Of a DNA stretch of 64,000 bases, positions 43,701 through 57,500 are shown piece by piece. A program made the position numbers and the translations under genes. Within the stretch, counting starts at the first letter, position 1, and each line of letters opens with the position of its first letter. This DNA comes from Setaria digitata (Eukaryota; Nematoda; Chromadorea; Rhabditida; Setariidae), in assembly GCA_003640385.1 (NCBI GenBank), contig RCAB01000259.1:1-64000 (forward strand), written 5' to 3'. Under the pieces are notes generated by a model. That model saw nothing but the letters and a program-made list of their open reading frames with translations. It was not told the origin of the DNA and ran no database searches.

Positions 43701-46700
43701 TAATATTTTTTATAGGAGTGATGGGAGTGATTTCTCCAAGCAGAAGAAAAAAGTGGTACGTTTGAAATCGTTTACCCACTTGCACTGAAAAACTATTTTG
43801 AGGTTTTTACCTTGTCACTTTTTGCTTTTGCTTTGAAATATAGTCGAGTTTTTCCCGTAAAGTTCAAAAGCCAGAAATTCATTTAGGATGAAATGATGAA
43901 AAAAGCACGCGAAAAATTAGCAGCAAGTCAAGCAGTCATTCCGCCTGTCTCTATCCCTACTGTTCCACACGAAAGGTTTTATTATTTGCTTTGCTGCTTC
44001 CGCCTTTGGTATATATTTGTATATTCTGACTTTAAAGAAAAAAAAAACAAAACAAAGCAAAACAAAAACAAACAAACAAATAGGATTATTTTTGCGAATA
44101 AGATATTCGAAATCCTAGATACTGAACCACAAGCCTTATTTGTTTTAGCCGTATTTGCACTTCTAGGAGAGATTTGTTTTACCTTTATTCAGAAAGTTTG
44201 GTATCGTCACCACGACCATGTATGTTTCCAATTAACTGATTTTTGTAGTTTGAAGAGAATATGCGAGAAAGCAGATATCTCTGAGAGTGTGATTCGTTAC
44301 ATTGTTGCTTATTGGTCGTTGAAAAGAAAATCACGATTTGGAGTGCCTCTTTTGCGAAGATTGATTGTAAGTAATCTCATTTAATGCTGTAGTATGCAAT
44401 GATCCAAAAATTCAGTTTAATTCGAAATTCAGTGATACTGCATTGAATGTAATTGTTGAGGAACAGAGCAGTAAAACTGTTTTCTTTAGCATAGTAAAAC
44501 ACTTCCTAAGTCAGCCGACACATCACCCACACCTGGACAGGAGGCATATCCCAGTGAATCTAGGACATACTTTTTGCTGCGAACAAATCTTGAACGTGTT
44601 CGTTTATTGTGCGAGCTCGTTAAGAAGCGAGAAAAAATGAAGAAAGAATTCGTAAGTTGCCTTTTCATTTATTATAGATTGTGCTTCTCATAAAGAGAAT
44701 ATTTCTGATCTTTAAGAGAATCAGTTTTTTAGTTGATTTATTTGCTGGTTTAGAATTTAATTAAATGGAGCTTTCGGAAATATCTTGGTTTTCGTTGCAG
44801 TACGATTCGACAGCTTCCTTGTTGAATCGTCTTACGAAGCCGCTGAATACAATAATGAGTGAAGTAATCGAAAAGATTGCTAGCAAAGATTATAGTGATG
44901 TAAGTCTTTTAATTTTCATAATCTGAATAATTAAGAAGTAATAAAGATATATTTGATTTGTTTTGCGATTCATATTCAAGGAGGTAAGGGAGGTTTATTG
45001 TTTTTGAGAATGATTGTAGTTCTTTTTAAAATAACAATGATTATAGTCCTTTTTAAAATGTATTGTTTCTTCTAATTTCATCTGTATCCATTTTTGCTAG
45101 ACTTGAGTGAAGATGTGAGTGGATAATCACACATATTTCTTTGAATTACTTTTTTTGCAGCTTTTTATGTGAAAACTGTTCACCCAGCTATTTTTACAGG
45201 TATTTGCAAAACCAGTGACGGAAAAAGAAGTTCCTGGTTACTCAACAGTTATCAAAAATCCAATGGATTTGTCCACAATGCGGAAGTTTGTTCATAATGC
45301 TCTTATATCATTTTTTGATCGCTTTTTGACGAGCTTTTGAGCACGTATATCTGAACTTTGGATTCCGATATATTTAAAGTCTTATGATATACTTTCCAGG
45401 AAGCTTGTAAAAGGAGATTATAAAAATCTCTCACAGCTCAAGTCTGATTTCACGCTAATGATGAACAACTGCTCAACATTCAATCGACATAATGAATTTT
45501 TCTGGAAATATGGTCATCGATTGCATCGCATTGGCCTGAAATATTTTAGAGCTGCTGAGAAAGATGTGCAGGCTCTTACTTTGGTAGGGACATTTTTTTT
45601 TTATTATGTTGTTTACTATGCCACCTGTAGCTAATAACCGGTTAATACAGCATGACAGGGAGCAAGTTTAATTTGAAAAACAAATATAGGCTGACGTGTT
45701 GATGAACAATTGGGCTTTCTGTTCAACACTAGAGAAAATACATTGCTTTTGGTAGCCGTTGTACAACCAAAATTCAGAGAAATTCATTTGTCACTGTCTG
45801 GAAAGTTTTTTCTGTCTGACTAGTTAGAGCAATTTAATGCTGCATTTCTTACATTTTACAGGCAAATGGAGTGCTGAAAACTATATCAAGCATATCATAT
45901 GCACCAGTAGATAGCTCTAAGCTTGGAAACGAAGAAGAAATACATGAAGAGTTAGAATTTGTACATAGGAAGGCGTCAGCATGCCGTAACCTAAAAGGTG
46001 AAAAAATGGTCCCAACGAGAGTGTCGACACGGAAACGTACTTTGCGAACTTTTGACGACGATGCCACACCAAAGCGTCCAAAATACGATCTGGGTAAGTC
46101 GGATAGAAGGATTGGTTTCGTAGTTTTAATGAAAAACTTCGAAGTTTCCTTTCGTTAATTTCATTATTTATTTTAGCTGTGGAGTCGTTTATGACCTACA
46201 GGAACGGACCATTAAAAAGTCCGAAATTTTTGACTACCGACACTTCTACAATGGAAGAATCAAGTTCTGCTGACGACGAACTGCCGCTTCGACGAGGCAG
46301 ACGAAGAAGCACAAGAAAATGTCGAAGACTGATGCCACCACCACCAACGGAACGTCCTGTTGGTAAAGTTTTGATTCGTTATAAGCTTGTAAAAAAAAAA
46401 AAGATTTTTAACCCATCGGGTAGGATAATTCGAATACCACCGCATGTCACTGTATAAAATATCTTTCTAAATTCTGCTGCAAAACTCATTTATTGCCCTT
46501 GTGAAATTATGAAGTGATGAATGAGCCAGTGATTCTGACCCGGTTGATCTTCGATGCTCAATACGATAGTCCTTCTGTTCCACACTGTAGTTGCCATATG
46601 AACACTGTAATGACGCCAGCTTGAATTTTATTAAAAAAAAAAAAGAGAAATCTATCGCATTATTCATATTTAAAATAAAAGTTTTGTAGAAACAGTTGAA

Positions 46701-47543
46701 GTAGCATGTGAGTTCCAACATGACGATATTGTCTGGATAACAGAAAATGAAGAACGCAAAATTGGACGAGTTATCGATCTACGTATGAGAGTAGGCTTTC
46801 AAAGCTTAATCTTCCTTTGCTAAGAATTTGTTTATAATAGATATTTTATTTTGAAAATTTTACATCTACATATGAAAACCTAATGTAAAAAAAAGCGCAG
46901 AATTTTCGATTTATCTGGAAACAATACTTTTTGTCTACATATTTTATCGTAGTTTCAGGTTTTACTCGCTGACTTACCAATAGATGAAATGTTTAGTGCA
47001 AAACCGCATGATTACACTCAATATGTTTTGGTCTTATATTTCGATGGTCAAAAAAACTGGTAAGATGTTGATCAGAATAGTCAATGACTTTTTTTTTTTT
47101 TGCAGCCGAGAAGAGAAATGATTAGATTAACTGAAAAAAGCTTTCTTTAGTTGTCTTTTATGTTTGAGTTCCATTTCTATTCGTTTTCAATTTTTACTTC
47201 TGTTCGTGTTCATTCCTTGCCTGTCTTGCATCTGTATAATCCCTTAAAAATTTGGGTGTTGAAGTACTGTTTGTTTTCTTTATTGTCCGCAATACAGGTG
47301 GTTGATACCTATTGCTGCAATTTCTTTTCGTTTTCTTGCATCCGCATGTGTCCATTCTATTTCTAATTCTTGCAGATTACTTAAGCGGACTTAAATTAGG
47401 CCACTTTTTCTAAGGAATTCATAATTTTCAGGAGATGGGTTCCAGTGAAATACGTTTCTTATTGTCTTGTAAAATCTATAAAAGCCGAAGATTATCCTCC
47501 TGCTATTCGAGAAGCATTAAGAGAAGCAAAAGCATTCTTGTAG
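40787..47543 (+). CDS. lin-49: BRPF/LIN-49 chromatin reader: EPL-like, PHD-ePHD, bromodomain, PWWP-like (19 exons)
   Basis: Scaffold of MYST-type histone acetyltransferase complexes. Exons: 40787-40930, 41262-41423, 41606-41722, 41951-42082, 42325-42495, 42788-42913, 43297-43445, 43716-43755, 43887-43975, 44249-44366, 44490-44651, 44801-44899, 45200-45285, 45400-45583, 45862-46093, 46177-46362, 46690-46790, 46959-47059, 47432-47543; 836 residues, all phases close. Residues about 49-141 are the EPL-like region ([17 protein letters not shown]). Residues 156-330 form the PHD-knuckle-ePHD module ([57 protein letters not shown]). The bromodomain (about 504-593) has NPMDLSTM and the acetyl-lysine Asn in [13 protein letters not shown] basic Ser-rich linker with [13 protein letters not shown] follows. 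The C-terminal PWWP-like domain (about 733-836) has [14 protein letters not shown]. The symbol is the C. elegans BRPF homologue. Confidence 0.93.
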
Positions 47544-48808
47544 GTGTTTGAAATCCGCTTCATAATATCTGATTTCAGGGTAATGCTCTGTCGCATCCAA
47601 ATGATTTTTAATATAGGTAGGAGTGAAAATTTCGAGATTGCAAAAAAATATTTCGACAAAATTGCAAACATATGATGTCTTGTACTTTTCGTGAGTTGTA
47701 CAATTCGAACTACTTTCAGAGGTATGTGAAGCATCGCAAAGTTGTTTACCAAAAAGGAAGCGTTGTTTCTGGTGATTCACCGAATTATATACTTAACTAT
47801 GTCATATATACGTTGTTGCTCTCGCTTGAACTGTACTATATAATCTCCAGAATAAATTTCAGTCATAAAATTAAATTGACATGACAAGTAATCAACGGTA
47901 AATAATATCAAATGTAATGATAGATCTTAATTATGCAGATTAAGTTTAAATAAAGTATCTCGTTTGCTTTATTTATATTTCTACGGAAAATGTCTCTTAT
48001 ATGAATGATCAGTGATATTTATTTAAGAATTATCTGTAGCGAAAATCAAGTCATTCGCCAATTTCTTCTCAATTGAGGTTGTTTTTAACTACGATTGCAT
48101 GAATTATAGCAACAAAAACAAGAATTTCAAACAATCAAAAAGTTTAACGTTTTTTGTATCGAATGAAATACTTGGCAATTTCATCTCATTCAGTCTTGGA
48201 TACGAAGAATCTAACCAATACTAATTCTGTATTTCTGAACATTTTGCCATACGTGCTTTTGTTTAAAGTAGGCTTGGAAAAATAGGAATTTGTTCCAATT
48301 TCAAGATTAAGCTTCATCCTTCGATTCCTGTTTAATGATGGAATCAGTGCCACTACACATTACAGTCATTGTATTTGAACTATCATCTGATATGTCTAAA
48401 ATTTTTGAGGGTTCAAAATTTACATGGTGAAGTGTGTGGGCCGTATTTATGTTCCTCATTTATATTAACATTGAGAAAATTGTTACGTGAAATTATCGAA
48501 GCATTTTGGCCAAGCGCTGGAATGGCTGATTAGAGGCCGGATGGTACCCTTTCATCTTTTTTTTTTTTAATCATTAGTAGATGACCAAGGAAACTCAGGA
48601 GAGTAAATTGTAAATGACGAGAAACACTTTCACGTGACTAGCTAGCTGTTTGTTGATAGTTTGAACATCATAAGTGGTATAAGTAGGTGTGTTCACGTAT
48701 CGGAATTCGTCGATTTCAAGAAATAATGCTTAATTGATTTTTACGATCGCAGGTAGTTGCTGCTACTATTGACGTGAGAAAAAAGTGTCTGGAATTTGTT
48801 CAGGATAA
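47544..48808. other. intergenic between LIN-49 and the SPOC gene
   Basis: Holds the LIN-49 3' UTR, with AATAAA-type signals near 47850 and 47948. The frame at 47672-47884 shows no coding context. A TTTGTTCAG acceptor ends at 48803, five bases before the ATG of the next gene. No RNA gene seen. Confidence 0.6.
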
Positions 48809-50170
48809 ATGGACGATCACAGTGTGTTATTCGATTTTAAGCGAACTGTGAGTTTATTGAAATTTATAATTATCTAATTGGTTGCTTCGTTATGTATCGT
48901 TGCGAAGGATTCTCTTTATTACGCGTATTTACCATTCAACAAGTCTTTTTTTTTTTTTTTTGAGGAAATTAATCAATTAATAGCTTACATTTTTCAATTT
49001 ACCAGAATATTGTTGAAATTATGCAAGTATTTTCTGAAGAATATGAGTGGAGAAGGATAGAATGCTTTCTTCTTTAAATACTAAACTTGATTTTATAACG
49101 GAAATGTTATATTTCAAGATTTCATCGGAATGCAATAATATAATTATTTAATCGAAGAAAAACCATGTACATGAAAAATTTCTCTAGGCTTCTTGCATCA
49201 AAAAGACACTGTGCTGAGCTTTTATGTAACTATAACTAGCGTTAGGAGAAAAATCTGGCGAAATTTTTTGTGTAAGTGATCAAGTGTATGATTACTCTAT
49301 ACCATTTAACAGTTGTGTCACTCTTGCTTAATCATTGCAGATGTCATCGAGTAATGGTCATGAATCAGAATTAAGACTAACGTCTGAAAATGGTAATGAG
49401 CCCTTCAGTAGAAAAAGTAACTTTTGTATCGATTAAAGAAAGTTCAATAGAGCAAAATGCTATGGATTTTCATCCTAGCAGATTGTTAGAAGTTTATGGA
49501 TTTTCCAATCCTTTTTCTTTTGCCTGGCTAGAAAAAATCAAGTAAGAGCAAGAGAGTAAGATTAAGTAAAAGATATTAAGTAAAAGAGTGAATCTTCTTC
49601 AGTCTTATGAAATGGTACTATTGAAAATCACAGACTATTATCCTACATTTCATGATTGTTGGGTAACATCCCAGTCGCAGTTGTTTTTTATGGTTAAGCA
49701 AATAGCTTTTTGCTGCCTTTTTTTTTCTTCAGCTTTTTAGCTCTGCTAAAATCCAAACGTTTCCCAGCTTTTAGTCTTAGATTTGTGTTTTTTTGTTTTT
49801 AGATATGGGATTAAAAAGTCAGGAAAGTAATGGTCGACGAAAAACAAATTCCGAAAGACAAATTACAAGGTGGGTTATTTAAGCGTTTGTCATATCTTCT
49901 TATTCCCTTATTCCTTTCAGTGTTTTTTATTTAACAAATAATATTTATGATAAAAGAAATAATAGGTATTCCCTCAATACTAGTAGTTAATTCAAAATCA
50001 TGTGTAAGGCTTTTATTCTACCGCATTCTTGGCAGTGGTTGGGAAGATTTGCTGGAATAGCTACTAAAAAAGAAAATCAATATATATATATATATATATA
50101 TTGATTTTCATATATTGATTTTATATATATATATATATATATTGATTATTATTATTTATATAATATATAT

Positions 50171-50232
<62 letters not shown>

Positions 50233-50338
50233 TTTTAATATATATATATATTTTAATATATATATATTATATATATATTTTTAATATATATACTTATATA
50301 TATTATATAAATATATATATATTTATATATATGATTAN

Positions 50339-50370
<32 letters not shown>

Positions 50371-53300
50371 GCTTTTAATATATATATATTTTAATATATA
50401 TATATTATATATATATTTTTAATATATATATATATATACTTATATATATTATATAAATATATATATATTTATATATATGATTAGGCAGAAAATGCAGTAT
50501 GATGAGTTGATTTATATAGCTTAAAAGCACATTATGATAAGTTGAACAAGACTAATAATTAGTTTGACTATAACATGGCGAGTCTGAAATAGCTGCTTTA
50601 TGCGTTCATTTACTTGTCAGCTGTATTGTCCGGTACTGTGTACTGCGGTACCTCTATTCTCATTTATAAAATTAACTGCGCTTGTTTAAGGAAGAAAAAG
50701 CGGATTCCAGAAGAATCGGCTTCAGTTTCAGAACAGAAAAATTATGCAAGTGCAAGAATCGGATATTCGCCAATTCGAAAACGACATGTGTAAGCCGATG
50801 CTTATCCACCGATCGGATTTAATTTAAAAAAAAAAAGTGCATATAAAGGAAATTATCATAAAAATGGGTAAAATTCAGAAGTTGATTTCATTCTCCTGTT
50901 TGTTGTCTGGTTATAATTATTGTCATATTATATTTCAGAAATACTAAAGAAGATGCTGCCTTTGTTTATATCGACAATACAGGAGCTGCACAAGTTGTTG
51001 CCTCAGTTAGTGATCCTGAAAGGTGCACTATTTTTGTATATGTTTTTCAAAATCTACTTAAAAAGCTAGTCTGTTTTGAATCAGTTAATTTGACTTTTTG
51101 ATTTTGGTAAATGTTTAGAAGAAAATGGAATGAATGTCATTATTTCACAGCGTTTATCATTTCAGATGTTTGGATACTGCAAAAAAACGAAGGGAAGATC
51201 AGATACAGGTAGAGAAAGACTCTAGGAAAATGGATAAAGGAATTAGGAGACGAAAAAAAGAAAAGTCGACGAAAGGGATTCAAAAGAGAACTCTGGAAGA
51301 TAGAGAGAAGGTATTTGAATTCATATACTCGTTTCAGCAATCCCTTGAATAAAAATTAGAGTTCACTGTTTTTTGTGATGACTTTTCTACCTTTGCAAAC
51401 TTTAAAATTTTTCAGCTTCAGTTACGTAATTAGGATATTTCATACTCATCCAATTTTTGAGGACCTCCTAACAAGCATTTTCTCCGGAAGGAAAAAATCT
51501 CTTAATCGTTAAAGGCGAAGACAGAAATCTAATTGTCCATCATTTCCAGTATAGCTTTTTATAATCATCCAAAAGTACGTAGTGCCTTGATTTCCAAAGA
51601 TCATTTATTATTTCCAAAAATCGTTCTAGCGATACTTTTACTGATAATTTAGCGCAGTTTGTGTGTGTTAAATTTTTAACCAGCTAACATTCGAAATGAT
51701 TCTTCCAGCTATTTCAAGAAAGTCAGAAGCGACACTGTAAGCATTCATTTTTGCTATGTAAATCACGCAATGAATCAAATCCGCTCGAATTAACTGGACT
51801 GGAGAAAAATTCAAACGAACTAAAATTGGTTTGTTGCTTATTTATCGCTTGAATCGTTTGATTTCCTAATATTCACATTATTGTATTCTCTTTTCTTGTT
51901 TTCGTTTAGCATTATTTCAAGTTTTTCAATTTTGTATATTGTGGATTTAGAGTTTTCCTTTTCCTCCATATAGACTTTCGAATGGGAAATTTCGTCCACA
52001 CCATTGGCAGTAATAATCAACCTGGTTAATATGTAAAAAGCAGTGAACCACTTTGGTGGTTTTCACTGTATGAATAGAGAAGAAAAGTGATGAACTGTGT
52101 AATAAGGCCATCCTCACCAGTATATCATCTATATTTTCACCTTAGTTTTATATATTTTGAAGTGTATTTTTTAATTTTTAACTTGATTTCTAATGAATCG
52201 TTATATATTAAGTGTGGATTTTCAGATGAGAACTAAGGAAAACGAGTCGAATGAAAAAGACATGACAGTCGTAAATTCATCAAAAGATGTAGTCGGGGAG
52301 GAAGCAAAAGTGGTAGAATCTGAAAGATGATTTTTTCTAATTTCCTTATTTATCGATAATTAGGAGATATCATAATTATCTAAATCATAAAGCAGTGCGC
52401 AAATACTGGTTTCTTTTGAGTTGGATGTAGACAGTACTAAAGTTGAAGAATACAAACTTCACATGCACTTGTTGAGCTTCAGGTATATGAGAAGGATTTT
52501 ACATCTAAACGAGTTTCTGTGGCTGGATTGAGTGATGAAGAGATGTTCAAAATGTTCAACTTATGTAGATTTGTTGTTCGGCTTGATAAGTTTGTTTTAT
52601 GTTTTTGTTCGACAAGTGAAATAATTCGCTTATGAGTAAGGACAAAGAAAATGCATTCATTTCAAAATAAGTGATTATAAAAAAAAAATAGAATCTGCAG
52701 AACTGTCACTAATTTCTGCTTGTTTTGTTTAGNCAAAGAAAATGCATTCATTTCAAAATAAGTGATTATAAAAAAAAAAATAGAATCTGCAGAACTGTCA
52801 CTAATTTCTGCTTGTTTTGTTTAGTTATTTACAGTTCACATCTTTAGAATTAGGTCGGAAGACATTTCTCGACTTCGCGGAGAATTATGGAATGCTGAAA
52901 ATGCGAACAAAAATATGAAGATGGGAAATGGTTAGAAGCTAAATTTTATGACCTACTGTGGAAATAGAATATTTTTAGAATTAACTCACTGTAATGTTAT
53001 CGATTTATCCTTTTCAGTCACTGATTCTTTATCGGAGTTGGAGCGATCGAATAAATTACCTTTGTTTGAACTTATCTGCAATAAATCAAAGAAAAAAGGA
53101 AAATTGGAACAGTTATCAAGACTTCTAGACAATTGCCATGTTTGTCATCGGCTGCTTAGTGAAACCACTGACACTTGGATGAATGTTTGTTCTTCTTTTT
53201 TCATTCGTTGCTGATTACAATCAAATTGTAGGAATTATATGATTGCATCATATGACTTCGTCTTCTTTTTTTTTAACATGATCTTTTCATATAATTATAT

Positions 53301-53601
53301 ACAAGAATTTCGATTTAGTCATTTTCATATTTTTTTATTATATTTTCATTTTTTTTTTTTGATGTCAAAACATAAGCATCAAAAGTTTTTGAAGTTCAAA
53401 TTTATTCTCTTTTGACTGATAAAATTTACTGTGGAAAATGTGTGGTGGAGTGGAATAAAAATCTTGAATATAAATCATTTAAGACCGGCATTGTATATTT
53501 CAGGTATTAGGCAAAAAATCTGTGTACTGTTCCCTCAACTGCATACAGAAGCAGGTTGAACTAGCAAAAAAGGTATGTTTATATATATATATATTTTATT
53601 T

Positions 53602-53635
<34 letters not shown>

Positions 53636-54463
53636 AAATAAAATGAATCGTAGTAATTTTGACTACTGATTAACAAAATTTATTTATTTAACAGTGTTTA
53701 TTTTCCATCATTAGAGTTTCTTCGATTCAACTGCTAATAATAATTCTTTTGCTATCGTCTCATATGTTGCTGCTAATACAAAAAAATACTTCTTAGTCTC
53801 CGGAAAAATTTGCATTCCTTTTCATTGCTATTATTAATATAAGGAGATGTATAAAAATCATCAAAATCCATTTTTATAAATTTCTATTTCGACTTAGATA
53901 TAATTGACCAAAATTCAAGTTTAAGTTAATTTCCGATTCAACGGTTCCTCTAGTGTTGTTGGACCCATGCGGAGCAGTTTTTAATGGACCTACTGCACCT
54001 ACTTCTGATACTCTCTATAGTTTTTTATGCTCTCATGCGGAATTTACGCCCGTGCTACCAGTCTCAGAAAATCCAGGGAAAAATATCGAAGATAGTAAGC
54101 GTTTAATTCCTTCACATAATTATTCGATTGCTGATTAATCTTTTATCACAGTGATTGTTATTTTTGATATCAAATTCAGTTTCGATTTCTTTTTTCAGGA
54201 AAATGTAATTCTAATGTTAATAAATACAATAATTCAAAAATGGAACTGCTTTCGAAAGATACTGATCAACGTCGCTTACAGGTGAAACGAGTAATTGCTG
54301 AAAAATTATTAACAAGGTCTCTTTTCTCTCTTTCTAATACTTTTGAATTTCAGTTTTGTGGAAGAGTGTTATTTCAAAATAATATATATAGATATATATT
54401 GTTTTAAATAAATAAATAAGTGCATTAGATATATTTATTTACTTATTTATGTGTTTGTTTAGT

Positions 54464-54510
<47 letters not shown>

Positions 54511-57500
54511 CGGACTCCATGCTGATGAAGAGATCAGGTTATCACAGAATCCCTGCAAGATTCGAAGTTATATTTAGTATTGCTGAGTGTGTTTGTTCTT
54601 TTCAGAGCACGGATGACACCAAATTTATTGTTTACGTCAAGCGAATTAAAGGCACTGTCGCAGAAAATTGAGGAAGAGTTGTTTAGGCATTGTAATCAAA
54701 AAATTTCGGGCAGGTATGATTCATGGTTTAAACGGTTCGTTGCGCATGTAGCAGATGATTCGAACAAGGTTGACATTTTTTCCTTATCTTTTTAATAATA
54801 TGTCTTATACAGTACATATAGTACCGTATCGTATCCTTCGAACTTTTACTCTGAATCTCGATATAGAATTATTGTAGGAACAATTTTAAGTGTTATGCGG
54901 GAATTTTGTAGAAACAATGTTAAATGTTTATGATAAGAATGAATTGATCTACAAGATAGAATGATGAGTGAGGATTTTAAAAGCTGCTACATGAGTGACA
55001 TAGTGTTGATGAGTGGAATAGTGTATTAAGTATCTGTTAATATTAGCATTTTAAAGGAAGTTGTCTACAGAATCGTCTTTTTAGGGCTTGTATCTCCGGG
55101 TTATTGTGGGTGAAATATCAGTGCCGCGATTGGTATCCATAGATCCTAAGGAACTTAGTTCACCATCACTATCATCGTTGTTTGAAATCCCAAACTCGAA
55201 AATGATAAAAAGTGAGCTAACGTCACGGAGAAAAGATGGCGAAGTAGTGTTAAATAATGTAGCGCCAAATGAAGAATTAGCGAACAAAAATGTGAAAGGT
55301 AGGCGTGATTTCTTTTTCATAAATTTTTTCAATTTATAATTTTTTGACTCCCTAATGATGGTCTAGAAAGTGAATTAATTTTCCAATATTTCGAAGAGAG
55401 TTCTTATCATCCTAATGAGATGTTAATTCTCACCAGTGAATTAGAAAATATTTATGAATCTAGGATTATTAAATAAATCCTTTTTAAAGAATTGACCAAA
55501 AATTATAAAGAAGATGGAAAAAGAATTTAAAAAACTAAGCGTACACCGTGAAAGTGCTGATATATGGTAGATCGAAGCAATTTTGGATAGAAAATAGAAA
55601 TCATTGTGAACTGCAATAAAACACAAAGCAGTGAGTTGTTCAGGCTATCAGAAACATCAAAGAGTTACATTATTAGATTAGATTACAGGAATTGCGCTAA
55701 ATCTTTAAAGGTTCTTGAACTACAAAGTATGTTACGTAAGTAAAATAAAAATCAAATCGTACCATACTGTTGGCATAGTTCAAAAAAAATACTAAAATCG
55801 CAACGAGGTAGAAGTTTTCCTATACTTTCAGTAAATTGACGTTGCTCTGAAAATGTTAACTAGTTAGTCGAATCATACCTCCAGCTGCAAATCTCGAACA
55901 TATAGCGGATACCAGTTCTGGTAAAGAAACAATTAAGTATTTTTGTGCAAAAGAGAAATTATGCAAAAGGTTACAACTATCGGCCTGACTTAAACAGTAC
56001 AGTCTACTCGAATCTCTACTAAGAATACGAAATTTTAGCCAAAAATGTTCAATATAAAGTTTTGATTGATTTGTAGTCTCTAATTACAATCAAAATTCTT
56101 TGTGAGTTCCATCGACAATATTTTCAAGAATAGACCTAATCTGAAGATTACGCACAATGATACCCAACAATTAATCTGTGCTGCATGTTCTCAAATTTCG
56201 CATAGTTCACAGTTTATACCATATATTTGTATTTCAGTGTCGATAAAACCGCTGAAAAAGAAACAGTCAAATTTTAAGAAGATAACTGCAGTAAGTGTGA
56301 ACAAGATTAATTTTATCGGAATTGTGTACCCTTACAACCTTCATAAGACCGTATTCCTTTCTTTCTGATGTGAATGGTTTCCCAGATGTTTTGACTTTTG
56401 GGACTTTACTTCAAGTGGCTGAGTGGGGTATTTTTCTGACATAAAAGGCTTCCTCCCTCTCCTTTCCCAAGAAAAAAGAAAAAAAGAATTATATATAAAA
56501 ATGGAAGAAAATGGAAAGAGGGCGTCATTTTTAACATGCTTTCTCTATAAGTTCTTCAAAATGTCCCGAAATCTGTTTCCAATTTTCTAAAATAATAAAG
56601 TAAAACTGCATGTTTACCATATGTATCAGTCAGATTTAAATAACCATATTCATATACAGTCTCATGTTACGTGTTGTTGAGATAAGTACAGTACTGGTCG
56701 TATATTCTAGTTCAGTTATACCTTTATCAAGTAATCAAATATAACGATTTACTAAAGCTGTCACTACTGGAATTTGAAATATTTAGGTTAACTTGATCAA
56801 TTTTGCAAATTTTTATTTAATTTAAGCTCGAAGCAAGGAGCGAAGTTGACAAAATTTTGGGTCTCGAATCATCAAACACAACTGCATTGCATCAGTTCCA
56901 TCTTTTCGATCTCAACTGTGATGTCTGTATTGGTAGAAAAAAGCATGAATATTTGAAGAAGAAAATGAAAATTGAAGAAGCTCTGGAAAAAAAGGTTTAT
57001 TTTCTTCAGTTGTACATAAATTTCCGTAAGTCTTAATTGAAATTACTTAGTTTCATAGGAGGCATTCAAAATTATTTGATATCTCTCGCAATTCTTTATA
57101 TTTGTTTTTAAACCTTTACTAAATTTATTCATTTCGTTTAAAATGTATACCGTTAAAACGGCATGAAGATTATTTGTTGCAGGAAAAAATTTCGGAAGAA
57201 AATGGTCGCCCAGAGATAACTTCTTTTATCTCAGCCAATATCACATTTGGAGAGGAATATGACGTCTACGATGGTGAGTGCAGTGGTCGTTTCGAGATTG
57301 CCGATAACGATGATTGCAATGAGAACACTTCGCAAAACATTCATCCGAAAATGGATAAGCAAAATAGCAATGAATGTAAGTAACTGCGCTGAACTTCTTT
57401 ACATGTAAAAACTTTAATAATTTTTATAACATGATCATGATAGGGTCGAGAATTAGGATTCACTGCTACATGTCCTTCAATTCCACCATGTCTTAATTTG

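Noticed and set aside
50115..50378. Ile/Tyr-only ORF
   Set aside because: It is a translation of TA microsatellite across an N and cannot be a real protein.
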